A stretch of 8,740 bases of DNA from Prevotella sp. UBA1395 (GCA_002305235.1 DBQL01000037.1:1750-10489); one strand, 5' to 3'; counted from the stretch's first letter, positions 1-7,050 are shown. Made by a program: numbers and translations. The notes: generated from the letters alone by a model not told the origin.

Positions 1-1236
1 AACTCGTCATATCGCGACCACATCATGCGCGTGAACATCCGTCAACAGATGGCCCATCCCATGAGCGAGTTTCTCGGTACGGTGATGATAGTCATCGTAT
101 TGTGGTTTGGCGGCATGCTCGTGTTGAACAGCAAGACCATCGACGGCCCGTCGTTCATCTACTATATGACCATCCTTTACAGCATCATCAACCCGCTGAA
201 GGAGTTTTCCAAGGCCGGCTACAACATTCCCAAGGGCCTCGCCTCGATGGAGCGCGTGGACAAGATCTTGCAGGCGGAGATCGAGATCAAGGAGTGCCCG
301 AATCCTCGCCACATCGCGGCGTTCGAGCATGAGATCGAGTTTCGCGACGTGAGCTTCGGATATACCAGCCTCACCCCCGGCCTCTCCCCCAAAGGGGAGG
401 GGAGCAGTCACTCTCAAGAAAACATAGCTAACAGGCAGAAGAAAGATAAGCATGCACCGTCGAGCCCCGCCAACGGCAGCGGGCTTGACCAGCATTCTAC
501 TCCCCTCCCCTTTGGGGAAGGGGCCGGGGGAGAGGCCGGTAAGGGAGCTGGTGATGCCCCGTTCTATGTGCTCCGCCACATCAATCTCACCATTCCCAAG
601 GGTAAGACCATCGCCTTGGTGGGGCAGAGCGGCAGCGGAAAGTCGACGCTCGTAGACCTCATACCGCGCTATTATGACGTGCAGGAGGGCGATGTGCTCA
701 TCGATGGGATTAACGTGAGAGACTTGGGCATACACAATCTGCGCAGCCTCATAGGCAACGTGAATCAGGAAGCCATACTGTTCAACGACACATTCTACAA
801 CAACATCACCTTCGGCGTAGACAACGCGACGATGGACGACGTGGTGAAGGCGGCCAAGATAGCCAATGCCTACGACTTCATCATGGAGTCGGAGCACGGT
901 TTCGACACCAATATCGGCGACCGCGGGGGCCGACTCTCGGGCGGCCAGCGGCAGCGCGTGAGCATCGCGAGGGCCATCCTGAAAAACCCACCCATACTCA
1001 TTCTCGACGAGGCCACGTCGGCACTCGACACCGAGAGCGAGCGACTGGTGCAGGACGCGCTGACAAAACTCATGAAGACCCGCACCACCGTGGCTATCGC
1101 CCACCGCCTGTCGACCATCAAGAATGCCGACGAAATTTGCGTGCTTCACGAGGGGCGCATCGTGGAACGCGGCACCCACGACGAGCTGCTGGCACGCGAC
1201 GGCTATTACAAGAAACTGCACGACATGCAGTCGTAG
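1..1236 (+). CDS. MsbA-type ABC exporter, permease plus ATPase (5' end outside window)
   Basis: This is the C-terminal 411 residues of a half-size ABC exporter in the inner membrane; such proteins flip lipids, lipid A-core or drugs using ATP. The frame is open from base 1, so the gene starts upstream; the ATG at base 25 is internal. Counting from the first visible codon, two membrane helices (about 24-42 and 52-68) end the permease part. The ATPase domain follows: FRDVSFGY with the A-loop tyrosine (114-121), Walker A GQSGSGKS (208-215), Q-loop glutamine (256), signature LSGGQ (312-316), Walker B ILILDE (332-337) and switch histidine (368). All catalytic motifs are intact. About 60 hydrophilic, low-complexity residues (roughly 123-182) separate the A-loop strand from the strand before Walker A; they are encoded by an inverted-repeat element. 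Neighbouring lipid A and sugar-transfer genes favour a lipid-export role, but the substrate is inferred. A drug or peptide exporter of the same family is the alternative. Confidence 0.93.
   Translation, partial: NSSYRDHIMRVNIRQQMAHPMSEFLGTVMIVIVLWFGGMLVLNSKTIDGPSFIYYMTILYSIINPLKEFSKAGYNIPKGLASMERVDKILQAEIEIKECPNPRHIAAFEHEIEFRDVSFGYTSLTPGLSPKGEGSSHSQENIANRQKKDKHAPSSPANGSGLDQHSTPLPFGEGAGGEAGKGAGDAPFYVLRHINLTIPKGKTIALVGQSGSGKSTLVDLIPRYYDVQEGDVLIDGINVRDLGIHNLRSLIGNVNQEAILFNDTFYNNITFGVDNATMDDVVKAAKIANAYDFIMESEHGFDTNIGDRGGRLSGGQRQRVSIARAILKNPPILILDEATSALDTESERLVQDALTKLMKTRTTVAIAHRLSTIKNADEICVLHEGRIVERGTHDELLARDGYYKKLHDMQS
365..539. repeat. Palindromic element inserted in frame in the ABC exporter gene
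   Basis: Two 40-base arms, 365-404 and 500-539, are inverted copies of each other with 36 of 40 positions matching by hand alignment (differences at 367, 373, 383 and 386). The 95-base middle is unrelated in sequence. Each arm also folds on itself: CTCCCC/GGGGAG around AAA at 384-399 in the left arm and CCCC/GGGG around TTT at 507-517 in the right arm. In the gene's frame the left arm encodes SLTPGLSPKGEG and the right arm encodes TPLPFGEGAGGEAG. The minus strand is also open through the element and reads LSPGPFPKGEG, much like the plus-strand peptide, as expected from the symmetry. No stop codon occurs in the host frame. I see no convincing target-site duplication, so the exact edges are uncertain by several bases. 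No second copy is in this window. I remember similar LTPGPSPKGEG-like peptides in other bacterial proteins, but cannot check that here. Confidence 0.85.
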
Positions 1237-1266
1237 ACCATATATTCATCTTTAATCCTTGTCAAT

Positions 1267-1488
1267 ATGGAAAGAATAGTGACCATCACCACCTGTGACA
1301 ACCCCTTTCTCGCGGAGTTGATCAAGCAGCAATTGGCCGACAACGGCATTGCGAGCATGATTGTAGACCAGACCATCACCGGCGTCAACGGTGGTTACGG
1401 ACCCATGCCGGGATATGCCGTCAGGGTCTACGAGAAAGACGAGGCGGCGGCACGCGCTATCGCCGAGGAGGCGATGGGCACGAGATAA
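1267..1488 (+). CDS. Small DUF2007-like protein
   Basis: This encodes a 73-residue soluble protein starting MERIVTITTCDNPFLAELIK. The layout fits the DUF2007 family (putative signal-transducing proteins): a first strand, a helix with the pattern of residues moving around (FLAELIKQQLADNGI), a second strand (ASMIVDQ), a glycine-rich turn (GVNGGYGPMPG), then a strand and helix (YAVRVYEKDEAAARAIAEEA). The fold is a compact ferredoxin-like alpha/beta domain, and the C-terminal zinc ribbon found in some relatives is absent. The molecular function of the family is not established. No signal peptide or membrane segment is visible. The gene lies 30 bases after the ABC exporter stop and 69 bases before the next gene on the same strand, so it may be read from the exporter transcript. 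The ATG at 1267 is the only sensible start; no Shine-Dalgarno sequence precedes it. The family call rests on overall pattern, not a catalytic motif. Confidence 0.82.
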   Translation: MERIVTITTCDNPFLAELIKQQLADNGIASMIVDQTITGVNGGYGPMPGYAVRVYEKDEAAARAIAEEAMGTR

Positions 1489-1557
1489 GCCGACGGCAAC
1501 GGTCGGGATGCGGCGTCAAGGCATTGGCCGACCATCAGTAAGGTAAATCAAGGGAAA

Positions 1558-3534
1558 ATGAAAAAAAACATACTCAGTTCGATATTCGGTCCGGCAGTGG
1601 CCATGACAGCCAACATTCTGCTGGCTCTCGTGGTATATTTCATCGCCCGGACGGAGTTTTTATTGGAGAACTTCAGCTATTTCTCCACCGACCTCAGCAT
1701 GGGCCGACTGGTGCGCCTGTATGGCGGCGGACTGGTGTTCGACCTCTCGGCCGTGGGCTATACCAACAGTCTGTACATCCTGATGATGCTCTTCCCGCTG
1801 TGGCTCAAGGAGACCCGGGGGTATCATCTCGTCTGCAAATATGTCTTTGTGGTGGTCAACGCCATCACCTTAGTGGTCAATCTCGGCGACTCGGTGTATT
1901 TTCCCTATACCCTGCGACGCACCACCACCAGCGTGTTTGATGAGTTCAGTCGTGAGAACAACCTCTTGGATGTCTTCGGCGGTGAGCTTCTCGGGCACTG
2001 GTACTTGGTGATTCTTGCCGCCGTGGTGGTCTACGGGATGTGGAAACTCTACGTGATGCCCACCACCGAGAGCGCCCATTTCAAGACCGCAGGGTCGCGG
2101 TGGACATTCTCCGCGCTCTACGCGGCGTTGCTTGCCGTCACCGGATATCTCACGGTGTGTGCCTGTCGTGGCGGGTTCACGGGCGAGACACGCCCCATCA
2201 CCATCAACAACGCCAATGAATATGTGGGTCGGCCCACGGAGTGCGCGCTGGTGCTGAACACGCCTTTCTCGCTTATCCGCACCATCAACAAGAATGTCTT
2301 CGAGGTGCCGGCATATTATGCCACACCGGAAGAGATGGAGTCGGTGTTCACCCCGATACACAATGCCCATGCCGTCAAGCCCAAGGGCATCACCGGCAAG
2401 AAGAAAAACGTGGTGGTGCTCATCGTGGAGAGTTTCGGGCGCGAATATATCGGTGCCCTGAACAAGATGTATTTCGACGGCAGGTACAAGGGTTACACGC
2501 CCAATGTGGACAAGATCATCGGCCAAAGCGCGGTGTGGTATTACTCTTTCTGCAACGGGCGCAAGAGCATAGACGGCATGCCCTCGATACTGAGCGGCAT
2601 ACCGATGTTCAAGGAGCCGTTTGTGCTCACGCCCGCCTCGATGAACAATTACACCGGACTGCCCGGACTGTTGGCCCAAGAAGGCTATTCCACCTCGTTC
2701 TTCCACGGTGCCATGCGCGGGTCGATGGGTTTTCTGGCCTTTGCCAACAAGGTGGGCGTACAGCAGTATTTCGGCAAGGAAGACTATGCGGCCGACAAGC
2801 GGTTTGGCGGCATGGCCGACTATGACGGCCACTGGGGAATATGGGACGAGCCGTTCTTGCAATACTGGTGTGCGAAGCTCAACGACATGAAGCAGCCTTT
2901 CATGAGCGCCTGCTTCACGGTCTCCTCGCACACGCCATACGTGATTCCCGAGAAATATAAGAAGACATATCCCGAAGAGGGGGTGGCCATCCACAAGTGC
3001 ATACGCTATACCGATATGGCCATCGGCAAGTTTTTCGAGACCGCTTCCAAGCAGCCGTGGTTCAAAAACACCATTTTTGTCATCACCAGCGACCATACCA
3101 ACCTGAGTGATCACAAGCAGTATCAGACCGACATCGGCGGATTCTCCTCACCCATCATCATCTATGACCCCTCGGGAGAGGTGACGCCGGGCATGAGAAA
3201 CGGCGTGGCCCAGCAGATAGACATCCTGCCCACGGTGCTCGGACTCTTGGGGTATGACAAGCCGTTCCTCTCGTTTGGCTGCGACCTGATGACCACCGCA
3301 GACCACGACACTTACGCCGTGAACTATCTGAACGGCATCTACCAGTATGTGAAGCATGGCTATACCATGCAGTTTGACGGTACACGCACGGTGGGCATGT
3401 ATCGCCTCGACGACCTGCTCATGCAGCGCAATCTCGTGGGACGCGTGCCCGAGCAGGCACAGATGGAACGCGAGCTCAAGGCCATCGTGCAACAATATAT
3501 GTACCGGATGGTCAACGATAAGCTCATGCCATAA
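1558..3534 (+). CDS. LtaS-like membrane phosphotransferase/sulfatase-family enzyme
   Basis: This 658-residue protein has the plan of LTA synthase-type enzymes: five N-terminal membrane helices (about 13-31, 58-82, 92-110, 146-166, 185-205) and a large periplasmic alkaline-phosphatase/sulfatase domain from about 280. Visible active-site elements are VVVLIVESFG with metal-ligand Glu291, NGRKSIDGMPS with Ser337 at the nucleophile position (Thr in LtaS), SSHTPY with His458, and ITSDHTN with Asp511-His512 as metal ligands. The C-x-P-x-R motif of true sulfatases is absent, so sulfate-ester cleavage is unlikely. Members of this superfamily move glycerol-phosphate or phosphoethanolamine from phospholipids to glycolipids or glycans. 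In a Gram-negative envelope locus I infer transfer of a phospholipid head group to LPS, lipid A or another glycolipid. The ATG at 1558 is followed by a lysine-rich start that suits membrane insertion. The LpxL-type gene begins 16 bases downstream, suggesting one transcript. The acceptor is unknown. Confidence 0.88.
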   Translation: MKKNILSSIFGPAVAMTANILLALVVYFIARTEFLLENFSYFSTDLSMGRLVRLYGGGLVFDLSAVGYTNSLYILMMLFPLWLKETRGYHLVCKYVFVVVNAITLVVNLGDSVYFPYTLRRTTTSVFDEFSRENNLLDVFGGELLGHWYLVILAAVVVYGMWKLYVMPTTESAHFKTAGSRWTFSALYAALLAVTGYLTVCACRGGFTGETRPITINNANEYVGRPTECALVLNTPFSLIRTINKNVFEVPAYYATPEEMESVFTPIHNAHAVKPKGITGKKKNVVVLIVESFGREYIGALNKMYFDGRYKGYTPNVDKIIGQSAVWYYSFCNGRKSIDGMPSILSGIPMFKEPFVLTPASMNNYTGLPGLLAQEGYSTSFFHGAMRGSMGFLAFANKVGVQQYFGKEDYAADKRFGGMADYDGHWGIWDEPFLQYWCAKLNDMKQPFMSACFTVSSHTPYVIPEKYKKTYPEEGVAIHKCIRYTDMAIGKFFETASKQPWFKNTIFVITSDHTNLSDHKQYQTDIGGFSSPIIIYDPSGEVTPGMRNGVAQQIDILPTVLGLLGYDKPFLSFGCDLMTTADHDTYAVNYLNGIYQYVKHGYTMQFDGTRTVGMYRLDDLLMQRNLVGRVPEQAQMERELKAIVQQYMYRMVNDKLMP

Positions 3535-3550
3535 GTCAACGGATAAAGGT

Positions 3551-4525
3551 ATGAAGAATATACTCAATCAAACGGTCTATGCCTTGAGCTACGGCCTGTG
3601 GTATGTGCTGTCGCTATTGCCCATGTCGCTGCTCTATGTGCTGTCGGACTGCTTTTACTTTCTGGTGGCCAAGGTGGTGCGATACCGCCACGGGGTGATA
3701 TGGAAAAACCTCACGGAGAGCTTTCCCGAGAAAGACGATATCGAGTTGCGACAGATCGAGAATGATTTCTACCACTCGTTTTGCGATTATGTGGTAGAGA
3801 CGGTGAAGCTCATGAGCATGTCGAAGAGACAACTCATGAGACGGCTGGAGTTTACCGGACTGGACGAGGTGAGGCAATGCTTTGACAACGGGCAGTCGGT
3901 GAGCGTTTATTTGGGACATCTGTTCAACTGGGAATGGATTACCTCATTGCCCTACTGGGTGCCCGGGAATGTGCAGTGTTGCGAACTGTATCATCCGTTG
4001 GAGAACAAGAATTTTGACCGGCTGTTCAAGCGTGTGCGCGAGAAACAGAACGCGCTGTGCATTACGATGGCCGACTCGCTGCGCCGCATCTTGGAATATA
4101 AGCGGCAGCGACAGACCGTCATCGTGGGATATATTGCCGACCAAGCACCCTTTTGGAACAACATCCACCACTGGGTAGACTTCCTCCATCACGACACGCC
4201 GGTGTTCACCGGGGCCGAGCGTATCGCCAAGCATGCCGGACAAGCCTGCTTCTATGGCTATATCCGCAAGGTGAGACGAGGGTATTACGTCTGTGAGATG
4301 CAACCGATGATGATCGATAGCAAGGCAGTGCCCGACTATGAGATCACCGACGAATACTTCCGCCGCCTTGAGGCAAACATCAGGGAATATCCCGGCATCT
4401 ACCTATGGAGCCATCGCCGCTGGAAGCGCACCCACGAGGAATACAATATTCGTTACAACCCCGAGAACGGGCGGGTGGACCTGCGCGACATTGAAACCAT
4501 CAAACGAGAAAAGGGACTGATATAG
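3551..4525 (+). CDS. LpxL/HtrB-type lipid A lysophospholipid acyltransferase
   Basis: This 324-residue protein belongs to the LpxL/LpxM (HtrB) acyltransferase family, which adds a secondary acyl chain to lipid A at the inner face of the inner membrane. An N-terminal hydrophobic stretch (about 10-42) anchors it. The catalytic H-x4-E motif is seen as GHLFNWEW with His123 and Glu128. Further family landmarks are GYIADQAP (193-200) and, near the end, PGIYLWSHRRWKR (281-293), the usual substrate-binding block. The length matches the family norm of about 300 residues. The reading frame stays open upstream to about 3356, but that stretch lies inside the preceding gene in another frame. The ATG at 3551, giving MKNILNQ followed by the membrane segment, is the sensible start and lies 16 bases after the previous stop. 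The stop codon sits within the stem of the terminator hairpin. Acyl chain and attachment site cannot be inferred. Confidence 0.92.
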   Translation: MKNILNQTVYALSYGLWYVLSLLPMSLLYVLSDCFYFLVAKVVRYRHGVIWKNLTESFPEKDDIELRQIENDFYHSFCDYVVETVKLMSMSKRQLMRRLEFTGLDEVRQCFDNGQSVSVYLGHLFNWEWITSLPYWVPGNVQCCELYHPLENKNFDRLFKRVREKQNALCITMADSLRRILEYKRQRQTVIVGYIADQAPFWNNIHHWVDFLHHDTPVFTGAERIAKHAGQACFYGYIRKVRRGYYVCEMQPMMIDSKAVPDYEITDEYFRRLEANIREYPGIYLWSHRRWKRTHEEYNIRYNPENGRVDLRDIETIKREKGLI

Positions 4526-4546
4526 CCGAGCTATATCGTCCCTTTT
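4509..4546. terminator. Stem-loop terminator shared by convergent genes
   Basis: AAAAGGGAC (4509-4517), an unpaired T at 4518 and GATATAGC (4519-4526) pair with GCTATATC (4530-4537) and GTCCCTTTT (4538-4546) around a three-base loop CGA. This gives 17 base pairs with one bulge. The stem has four T after it on the plus strand and, because it starts with four A, four T after it on the minus strand. It therefore can stop transcription from both the acyltransferase gene and the GT11-like gene, whose stop codon is at 4566. The left arm includes the last five codons of the acyltransferase, so the hairpin is partly coding. The U-tract is short, so efficiency is uncertain. Confidence 0.82.
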
Positions 4547-4565
4547 GTCGTAGGGTAGTCTTACC

Positions 4566-5393
4566 TTATTCTATATAGTAACTGTCGAATTGTCGGAACT
4601 GCGTGTCGAAGGTCTTGAAATCAAGCTCTTCCAAGGGCTTTCGCTTGTCGGTCATCCAGTGTAGTGGGGTGTCACGGTACATCGAGGCGATGAGTGAGAA
4701 CGAGCTGGGAGGCCCGATGAGGGCATCACACCGTGACAACAGGCACAAGTCTTCGGTGGCACTGCCCTGTGGAAAGGTCACGCGGTCGTTGCCCAAGGCC
4801 TGTCGATAGCATGCCTTGTCAAGTTGGGGGTCGTTGCCACAGATCATCACCTGCACGTCTTGTCCTGCTTTCATCCTGATGAACTCTTTGATGACACGCA
4901 GATATTCGCTGTCATCGAAGAAATAACGGCCATGACACCAATGGGCATAGTCGCCCCTTCGGACATGCACGCCAAGTATCAACCGCCCCCGAAAGGGTTG
5001 GAGAATACTGTCGACCTTGGTGGAGATGCTGTCATCGAAGGCAAACAAGGCTTGGATTTCCGACTTGTATTTCAGGAACAACCCGGGGAAGCGCACGCAC
5101 CATCCGGTGGCGAGCAGGTGACGATGGGAGAGCATTGTTTGCTGCTCGAGCCGGTAATCGCTGTCGATATTGTTGAAGTCGACGGTAGGGATGAGCTTCA
5201 TCTTGGCCGCATACTTGCCCGCGAGATATGTCAGGAAGTTGTGATGGGGAGTGTGGCAGATATGAAAATCGTGGTATTTATAGGCAAATCGCATGGACAT
5301 GGTGGTGCGCCCGTGCTCTCGTCCCCATGCGTAGAGATGACCGTATTGCAGGATATTATTGGCCATGCGGCCCTTGTCAGTCACAAAAATCAT
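4566..5393 (-). CDS. GT11-like (alpha-1,2-fucosyltransferase-type) glycosyltransferase
   Basis: This 275-residue protein resembles bacterial family 11 glycosyltransferases, most of which transfer fucose from GDP-fucose to galactose in O-antigen or capsule. The key sign is GVHVRRGDY (141-149), the H-x-R-R-x-D nucleotide-sugar binding motif. The N-terminus GRMANNILQYGHLYAWGREHG (8-28) resembles the usual G-x-G/A-N-x-x-x-Q-Y block. A C-terminal block, EDLCLLSRCDALIGPPSSFS (214-233), sits where typical members have an LMS-C-x-x-x-I-I-A-N-S-T-F-S-W-W segment; here the paired tryptophans are missing, so this is a divergent member. No membrane segment is visible; it should act at the cytoplasmic face. 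It is the last gene of a three-gene minus-strand group, 22 bases after the GT2 stop, and ends 19 bases before the shared terminator. The sugar donor is inferred from the family only; other 6-deoxyhexoses are possible. Confidence 0.78.
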   Translation of the reverse strand: MIFVTDKGRMANNILQYGHLYAWGREHGRTTMSMRFAYKYHDFHICHTPHHNFLTYLAGKYAAKMKLIPTVDFNNIDSDYRLEQQTMLSHRHLLATGWCVRFPGLFLKYKSEIQALFAFDDSISTKVDSILQPFRGRLILGVHVRRGDYAHWCHGRYFFDDSEYLRVIKEFIRMKAGQDVQVMICGNDPQLDKACYRQALGNDRVTFPQGSATEDLCLLSRCDALIGPPSSFSLIASMYRDTPLHWMTDKRKPLEELDFKTFDTQFRQFDSYYIE

Positions 5394-5415
5394 AACAATG
5401 CTTCTATGGATGTGG

Positions 5416-6216
5416 TCAATACAAGATCAAATTGTGCTCTTGGCGATGTTGGGCAATGCCCTGTTCGGACACCACCAAGGAGTTGTCGTTGTTGCGGTCG
5501 ATGATTTTTCGGGTCTCGGCGAGCTGTCTTTTGGTGGGGTGTTCGGGGTGGTAGAGGTGATACTCAATACACATAAACTTGATGAACACCTTGTTCACAC
5601 CCGTGCGTTGCAGTCGGTTCTGCAGGTCTTCATCCTCATAGCCGTAGACGTTGAACACCTCGTCGTAGCCGTTGACGCGCTCCACGTCTTCGCGCCAAAA
5701 GCTCATGTTGCAGCCGCGTAGATGTCGGTAGTTTTTGAAAAACGGGGTGAGCAGGCAACAGCGCAGGGCGTTCATGCGGTCGTCTAACCCCGGATGCCAG
5801 AAGCCCAAGGTGAGCTTCTCGCCACGAAACAGCCGTTCGGTGAAGGCTCGGGTGACACGACTGCGGCTGCCACAGAGAAAAATGCCCTTGCGGGCGTAGC
5901 GCAGATGGTCTTCGACAAAATGCCGCTCCATGATGATATCGCCGTCGATCTGAATGATATAGTCGCCCGTCGACACGGCGAATCCCTTGTTCATGGCTGC
6001 CGTTTTGCCAAAGCCGTGGTTCTCCTGCCATACGTGTTTCACCGGGATGGATGTCTTGCCAATGAATCTTCTCACCACTTCCTTGGTGCGATCGTCCGAA
6101 CCGTCATCGGCGATGACAATCTCGTCGGGCGTCCGTGTCTGAGTAAGGATGCTGTCAAGGCATAGGGTGAGTGCGCGGGGGAAGTTGTATGTAGAGGTAA
6201 TCAGCGTAACTTTCAT
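5416..6216 (-). CDS. Family 2 glycosyltransferase with galactosyltransferase-like C-terminal part
   Basis: This 266-residue GT-A enzyme probably adds a sugar to a surface glycan at the cytoplasmic face of the inner membrane. The N-terminal half has the GT2 hallmarks: VTLITSTYN (3-11), the nucleotide-binding IADDGSDD (35-42), and the metal-binding D-x-D in IQIDGDII (88-95). The second half carries GCNMSFWREDVERVNGYDE (168-186) and YGYEDEDL (191-198), which match the C-terminal domain of galactosyltransferase/chondroitin-synthase-type enzymes. I chose the ATG at 6216 because it gives the standard family N-terminus MKVTLITSTYN and has an A/T-rich upstream stretch. A second in-frame ATG at 6246 would add ten residues and overlap the upstream gene's stop as ATGA, so translational coupling from there is a real alternative. 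The gene is the middle of a three-gene minus-strand group. Donor and acceptor are unknown. Confidence 0.9.
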   Translation of the reverse strand: MKVTLITSTYNFPRALTLCLDSILTQTRTPDEIVIADDGSDDRTKEVVRRFIGKTSIPVKHVWQENHGFGKTAAMNKGFAVSTGDYIIQIDGDIIMERHFVEDHLRYARKGIFLCGSRSRVTRAFTERLFRGEKLTLGFWHPGLDDRMNALRCCLLTPFFKNYRHLRGCNMSFWREDVERVNGYDEVFNVYGYEDEDLQNRLQRTGVNKVFIKFMCIEYHLYHPEHPTKRQLAETRKIIDRNNDNSLVVSEQGIAQHRQEHNLILY

Positions 6217-6242
6217 TATTTGGCAAGGTGTTGTTGCTACTG

Positions 6243-7016
6243 TCATGGTTTCTTGTTGTATCTCCTTTCCATGAGTTTGGCGACAATGGCAAACTGGTAG
6301 GTGGCATCTAAAATGGCGGCAATCAGACCGGGAGCGCCGTCAAGAAACCCTCTTTTCAGGACGTATGATTTCAAGAACCTGAACGCGGGGCGATAGATCA
6401 GGGCGGCTATTCCGTAACTCTTATGGCTCCTCCGGGTTACCTCGTAGTCTGAATAGATATTGTTTTTGCGTAGGATATCGGCCACGTGGTCATTGGACAG
6501 GTGGATGAAAGCCATCTCTTTTCTGCCGGAGGGAATATGTTCGATAACCCCGTTCACTTCGGGCGAGGCATGGATGACAGCAGGCCAATGGCACCTGTCC
6601 TTACGCAGAAACCGGACGATATAGTCGGGATAGCCGCTGTGCATCATCGTTCCCATGAAGAAATTGCATCGCGGAATGGCAATGGCGGCAGGGCATTGCG
6701 GTGCTTCTATGCTTGCATAAAGATAGTCTCTCAGTGCCGGAGTGACAATCTCATCGGCGTCGACCACCAGCACCCAAGGGTATGTCGCATGGTCGATGGC
6801 ATACTGCCGGGCCGGCTCAACGATGCGGTGCTCGCCCTTCTCGAATGTGATGACGCGACAGCTGTTGCGTCGGGCAATGTCGAGTGTGGAATCGGTGCTC
6901 TCCATGTCACAGACGAGGATTTCATCAAAACCTTTCACCGCGTCGATGACGCGCTGAAGATGCCTTTCAGCATTGTAAGTATTGATGACTACCGATATCT
7001 TTTTTTCTACCTTCAT
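6243..7016 (-). CDS. WaaE/KdtX-like family 2 glycosyltransferase
   Basis: This 257-residue protein belongs to the group of GT2 enzymes that includes WaaE/KdtX, which adds glucose to the inner core of LPS in enterobacteria. Visible marks are ISVVINTYN (7-15), the donor site VCDMESTDST (35-44), the metal-binding VVDADEI (84-90), and a later segment with GYPDYIVRFLRKDRCHW (128-144) and IHASPEV (148-154), typical of this subgroup. A C-terminal hydrophobic, positively charged stretch (about 205-250) may associate with the membrane. The reading frame stays open far upstream, to 7766, but that region is antisense to the GT4 gene; the ATG at 7016 gives the family start MKVEKKISVVINTYN and lies just after a -7 element. 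It is the first gene of the minus-strand group. A role in LPS core or another surface glycan is inferred; the sugar is unknown. Confidence 0.9.
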   Translation of the reverse strand: MKVEKKISVVINTYNAERHLQRVIDAVKGFDEILVCDMESTDSTLDIARRNSCRVITFEKGEHRIVEPARQYAIDHATYPWVLVVDADEIVTPALRDYLYASIEAPQCPAAIAIPRCNFFMGTMMHSGYPDYIVRFLRKDRCHWPAVIHASPEVNGVIEHIPSGRKEMAFIHLSNDHVADILRKNNIYSDYEVTRRSHKSYGIAALIYRPAFRFLKSYVLKRGFLDGAPGLIAAILDATYQFAIVAKLMERRYNKKP

Positions 7017-7021
7017 GCGTG

Positions 7022-7029
7022 CAAAGATA
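7022..7029 (-). promoter_or_regulatory. Bacteroidetes -7 promoter element, minus strand
   Basis: On the minus strand these bases read TATCTTTG, a full match to TAnnTTTG, the -7 element of the Bacteroidetes primary sigma factor. Only five bases separate it from the ATG at 7016, so transcription should begin at or within a few bases of the start codon. No clear -33 TTG is seen at the expected distance. Confidence 0.62.
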
Positions 7030-7042
7030 AGGATTTTATTCG

Positions 7043-7050
7043 TATATTTG
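7043..7050 (+). promoter_or_regulatory. Bacteroidetes -7 promoter element, plus strand
   Basis: TATATTTG matches TAnnTTTG fully and lies eight bases before the GT4 start codon at 7059, so the mRNA leader would be only a few bases long. The -33 element is not recognisable; its expected place falls at the 5' edge of the divergent minus-strand gene. Confidence 0.6.

Noticed and set aside
365..539. Insertion sequence or classical transposon in the ABC exporter gene
   Set aside because: No transposase frame and no clear target duplication, and the host frame is not broken, so a small palindromic element fits better.
7..1221. A 404-codon minus-strand frame opposite the ABC exporter
   Set aside because: It is antisense to a gene with complete ABC motifs, shows no recognisable domain, and its openness follows from G+C-rich codon use and the symmetric repeat.
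1501..1533. Inverted pair GGTCGG / CCGACC before the LtaS-like gene as a terminator or operator
   Set aside because: Only six pairs with a 21-base loop and no T-tract, so it is compatible with chance.
1870..3114. A 414-codon minus-strand frame opposite the LtaS-like gene
   Set aside because: The plus strand carries all membrane helices and metal ligands of the family; the antisense product is a histidine-rich string with no domain.
2401..3170. True sulfatase activity for the 658-residue protein
   Set aside because: The C/S-x-P-x-R formylglycine motif is absent and the five-helix LtaS plan is present.
3356..3550. N-terminal extension of the acyltransferase frame
   Set aside because: It overlaps the conserved C-terminal end of the preceding gene in another frame; the ATG at 3551 gives the normal family start.
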